Shown one piece after another: positions 61,370 to 64,000 of a stretch of DNA of 64,000 nucleotides; position 1 is the stretch's first letter; each line of letters begins with the position of its first letter. The notes below the pieces were generated by a model. That model had not been told where the DNA came from, ran no database searches, and was given only the letters and a program-made list of their open reading frames with translations. This DNA is from DATMER01 sp963741305. GTDB taxonomy: Bacteria; Acidobacteriota; Thermoanaerobaculia; Multivoradales; UBA5704. The position numbers and the translations under genes were made by a program. Location: assembly GCA_963741305.1 (NCBI GenBank), contig CAVUHL010000003.1, positions 5,580,001 through 5,644,000 of the forward strand. Direction: 5' to 3'.

Positions 61370-62770
61370 CTACTCCTCCGAGATGAACACGCTTTTTTGC
61401 TCGCTGTAGTGATCGAGGGCCGAAGGGCCCAGCTCGCGGCCGACGCCGCTCCTCTTGACGCCTCCGAAGGGCATCTCCAGATGAACGCTCCAGCCCGTGT
61501 TGACCGAGATCACGCCGGTCTCGACCGCCCGCACGACCCGCAGGGCTCTGCCGATATCGCGCGTCCAGACCGAGCCGGAAAGGCCATAAACCGTTGCATT
61601 CGCGAGGCGGATCGCTTCCTCCTCGGTGTCGAACGGCAGCAGGGCCACGACCGGACCGAAGATCTCTTCCTGCGCGATCACATTTTCGGGTGACACATCC
61701 CGAAAAACCGCGGGCTCGTAGAAGCTGCCCGGTCCTTCCATCGTCCGGCCACCTGTGCAGAGCTTCGCTCCCTGATCGATCCCTCGGCGAACGTAGCCGT
61801 CCACCCGTTCGCGATGGGACGGAGAGATCAGCGAGCCGATTTGGGTCTTCTCGTCGAGAGGATCGCCGATCCGGAGCTCCCGGGCGTTCTCGACGAAACG
61901 CTCGACGATCTCTTCATAGATCGATCTTTCGATCAGGACCCGGCTGCGCGCGCAGCAATCCTGGCCGGCGTTGCCGAACGAGCTGGAGATCGAGGCTCCG
62001 GCTTTGTCGAGGTCCGCATCCGCAAAGATCAGGCTGGCCGACTTGCCGCCCAGCTCCAGGGAGACGCGCTTCACGTCGCCGGCCGCCAGCCGCATCACTT
62101 CGCTCCCCACCTCGGTCGAGCCGGTGAAGGCGATCTTGCGCACGTCCGGATGTTGGGCGAGGGCCGATCCGGCCTCGCCTCCCGGCCCGGTCACGACGTT
62201 GAGCACTCCTGGCGGCAACCCGGCCTCGGCGGCCAGCTCGGCCAGGCGCAGGGCCGTCAACGGCGTGGCCGATGCCGGCTTGACCACTACGGAGTTGCCC
62301 AGGGCCAGGGCGGGCGCGGCCTTCCAGGTGGTGATGGCGAAGGGGAAGTTCCAGGGGACGATCAGGCCGCAGACCCCGACGGGCTCGCGGAAGGTGAGGC
62401 CGGTTCCGGGCGCGCCGACCGGGAGCGTCTGTCCGCCAAATGCGGGGATCAGGCCGGCGTAGTACTGGAAGCAGGCGGCCCCCATCTCGATCTCGCCGCG
62501 GGCCTCCTGGATGGGCTTGCCCACGTTGCGCGACTCCAGCGTGGCGAGCGCCTCGGCCTCCGCCCGGATCCGCTCGGCCAGCCGGAGCAGCACCCGCGCC
62601 CGCTCCATCGCCGGCATCCGGCGCCACTCCCCCTGCTCGAACGAACGGCGGGCCGCGGCGACCGCTGCCCCGATCTCCTCGGGGCCGCCCGCGGCGACAT
62701 GGGCGAGGACCTCGCCGGTCGCGGGGCTCAGGACGGGGATGGACTGGACGGGGGTGGAGCGGTCGGCCAT
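61370..62770 (-). CDS. Aldehyde dehydrogenase (NAD-dependent)
   Basis: 466 residues. VPWNFPFAITTWKAAPAL near 140, KPASATPLTALRLAEL, GSTEVGSEVM near 220, LELGGKSASLIFADADLD with the general base glutamate near 245, catalytic Cys in FGNAGQDCCARSR near 280, and EEIFGPVVALLPF near 375. Operon partner of the gamma-glutamyl ligase; could oxidise gamma-glutamyl-aminoaldehydes, as PuuC does. Confidence 0.92.
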   Translation of the reverse strand: MADRSTPVQSIPVLSPATGEVLAHVAAGGPEEIGAAVAAARRSFEQGEWRRMPAMERARVLLRLAERIRAEAEALATLESRNVGKPIQEARGEIEMGAACFQYYAGLIPAFGGQTLPVGAPGTGLTFREPVGVCGLIVPWNFPFAITTWKAAPALALGNSVVVKPASATPLTALRLAELAAEAGLPPGVLNVVTGPGGEAGSALAQHPDVRKIAFTGSTEVGSEVMRLAAGDVKRVSLELGGKSASLIFADADLDKAGASISSSFGNAGQDCCARSRVLIERSIYEEIVERFVENARELRIGDPLDEKTQIGSLISPSHRERVDGYVRRGIDQGAKLCTGGRTMEGPGSFYEPAVFRDVSPENVIAQEEIFGPVVALLPFDTEEEAIRLANATVYGLSGSVWTRDIGRALRVVRAVETGVISVNTGWSVHLEMPFGGVKRSGVGRELGPSALDHYSEQKSVFISEE

Positions 62771-62801
62771 GGAGGCCGATGATACATCTCAGAGCTGCCT
62801 C

Positions 62802-63284
62802 TCAGGGTTTGGGAAAGCGGACCACCTTGATGTCGCTGATGGGAATCGAAACGGGGCGGGAGCGCTCGCCCGGGTTGCGGGAGACGCCCGAAAGCTTCTC
62901 TCCGACCCAATGCCAGGAATTCGAGCGGGCCTCGGCCTCGGTGCCGGTGATGATCACGACCGGATAGAAGAGGAGGTCCCCGGAGGTGGCCTTGAGCTTC
63001 AGCGGCGCGTCGGCGATCCGGATCTCCCGCAGCCGGCCGGTCTCCTTGGTCTTCGGCCCGAGGGCGATCTCATACCAGGCGATCTCTTCGGGAGTGGAGT
63101 CGAGCTTCTTGGTGAAGAGGAGCGAGCCGCTCCGCGGGGAGGGCGCGACCTCCCGCAGCTCGAGCTTCACGACGTCATTGTCCTGCGTCTGGACCTCGAC
63201 GATCGCGCCCTTGGCCTCCCGGGAATCGGCGAAGCCCGGAAGCAGCAGGACGAACAGAAGGCAGGCAAGGATCATACGGCGCAT
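62802..63284 (-). CDS. Exported hypothetical protein, 160 aa
   Basis: Signal peptide (residues 3-20, RMILACLLFVLLLPGFA), then a beta-rich domain with VEVQTQDNDVVKLELREV. No cysteines in the mature part. Family not recognised. Separate from the operon downstream by 31 bases. Confidence 0.55.
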   Translation of the reverse strand: MRRMILACLLFVLLLPGFADSREAKGAIVEVQTQDNDVVKLELREVAPSPRSGSLLFTKKLDSTPEEIAWYEIALGPKTKETGRLREIRIADAPLKLKATSGDLLFYPVVIITGTEAEARSNSWHWVGEKLSGVSRNPGERSRPVSIPISDIKVVRFPKP

Positions 63285-63345
63285 GTTTCACTCCTGAGCC
63301 CGGCCGGACCGGACATCCGGCCGGGCTGTGGTATTTCAAACAGAG

Positions 63346-64000
63346 TCAAAGCGAGTTCAGGAACGTGACCAGTTGGTTCTTCTGGGTCAGGCTCAGATTG
63401 ATGTAGTTCTGGATGACCGGCTCGGCCTCGTTGGTGTGGCGCAGGATGGCATTGTTGCGTGTGATGTTCTCGCCGTCATGCATGAAGCGGCTGCGGGTGC
63501 GCAGGCCCCAGAGCGGCGGAGTGCGCAGCTTGTTGCGCGTGCTCGAGCCGCCATTCTGGATGATGCCGTCGCCCGTGCCTACGTTGTGCAGCATGAAGTC
63601 GCTGTAGGGATGGATGATCTTGTCGCCGAGAGCGGCCGGGACGACGAACTTGCCGCCGTTGATCACGGTGCCCGCCGGAGCGGTAGTGATGCTCGTGGTG
63701 TGGCAGTGCCGGCAGCCGATCGAATTGAAGAGGTTCGCACCGGCGATGGCATCCGCGGTGGCGGCCAGGGCCGTGTCGCGCGGCGGCACCTTGGTGGCGC
63801 GCATGAAGCGGGCGAAGGCCTCGACGTCCGGTCCGAACGGCTCGGCCACGGTCGGCGCCTCCTCCGGATCGGGGACGGTGTCAAAGGCCGCGACGGAGGC
63901 TCCGTAGGAGGTGTTCTCGTTGGGCTGGAGCGGGCTGGTGATGCCCATCTCGTTGAGGTAGGCGTCCGCCGAGAAGGAGAGCAGGCTCGCCTGCTGGTTC
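63346..64000 (-). CDS. Di-heme cytochrome (DHOR/peroxidase-like), 5'-truncated
   Basis: The C-terminal 217 residues are visible. One heme site CRHCH near the middle (IGCRHCHTTS), then RTPPLWGLRTRSRFMHDGE and HTNEAEPVIQNYINLSLTQKNQL, the typical end of the di-heme oxidoreductase/cytochrome c peroxidase superfamily. The N-terminal heme is beyond the window. It ends 48 bases before the exported hypothetical gene. Confidence 0.8.
   Translation of the reverse strand, partial: NQQASLLSFSADAYLNEMGITSPLQPNENTSYGASVAAFDTVPDPEEAPTVAEPFGPDVEAFARFMRATKVPPRDTALAATADAIAGANLFNSIGCRHCHTTSITTAPAGTVINGGKFVVPAALGDKIIHPYSDFMLHNVGTGDGIIQNGGSSTRNKLRTPPLWGLRTRSRFMHDGENITRNNAILRHTNEAEPVIQNYINLSLTQKNQLVTFLNSL

Overview
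The window is GC-rich, densely packed bacterial chromosome, most likely from an Acidobacteriota member (a Thermoanaerobaculia-like lineage is a reasonable guess). The evidence is three secreted von Willebrand A proteins of the 'VWFA-related, acidobacterial' type, two of them with a degenerate GWxTD-like N-terminal half, together with a caa3-type oxidase cluster, a bc complex carrying an eight-heme cytochrome c, and TIR-NB-ARC and TPR proteins. This placement is inferred from gene content; no rRNA or tRNA gene was seen.

Layout. 0-5 kb: a JAMM peptidase/cysteine synthase pair, a rhomboid protease and small unknowns. 4.6-11 kb: a fused beta-oxidation enzyme, a histidine kinase and a prolyl oligopeptidase. 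11-14 kb: a TIR-NB-ARC (NLR-like) protein whose tail runs into dispersed repeats, then a 21-bp tandem array. 13.9-17 kb: a TPR protein and exonuclease VII (xseB, xseA). 17-26.8 kb: VWA proteins, a YhaM-like exoribonuclease and a VapBC pair. 26.8-31 kb: the glyoxylate shunt (aceA, aceB), an MntA/HepT pair and a small XRE regulator. 31-39 kb, minus strand: heme O synthase, an ABC-2 exporter, a SCO copper chaperone and oxidase subunits I, III, IV and II. 39-44.5 kb: a saccharopine-dehydrogenase-like protein, a second 21-bp array, a hydrolase, a small secreted peptide followed by a TPR protein, and a cupredoxin-like lipoprotein. 44.6-51.6 kb, minus strand: an octaheme cytochrome c, split cytochrome b, a Rieske protein and a HEAT-repeat protein. 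51.9-55.3 kb: an AT-richer accessory stretch of orphan genes. 55.7-57.8 kb: a second secreted-peptide/TPR module and a third 21-bp array. 57.8-59.2 kb: gene fragments around a UPF0175/DUF3368 pair. 59.2-64 kb: an SDR/glutamine-synthetase-like/aldehyde-dehydrogenase operon and a truncated di-heme cytochrome.

How the genes fit together. The bc complex, cupredoxin lipoprotein and caa3 oxidase can form one aerobic electron chain (quinol to Rieske/cytochrome b to multiheme cytochrome or cupredoxin to oxidase), with heme O synthase, SCO and the DUF420 protein as assembly factors. FadJ with aceA/aceB points to growth on fatty acids or acetate. The ALDH/GS/SDR operon suggests amine or polyamine breakdown.

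Most unusual content. (1) Three separate degenerate tandem arrays have different sequences but the same 21-bp period, about two helical turns; each lies at the 3' end of a gene and almost none of the units has an indel. (2) Two paralogous modules share the order secreted short peptide, terminator, promoter-like sequence, then a TPR protein with an N-terminal H-x(3-4)-CPxC motif. This layout recalls peptide-signalling systems but I cannot match it to a named one. (3) Three copies of one SDR gene's 3' end bracket a toxin-antitoxin pair and a decayed gene.
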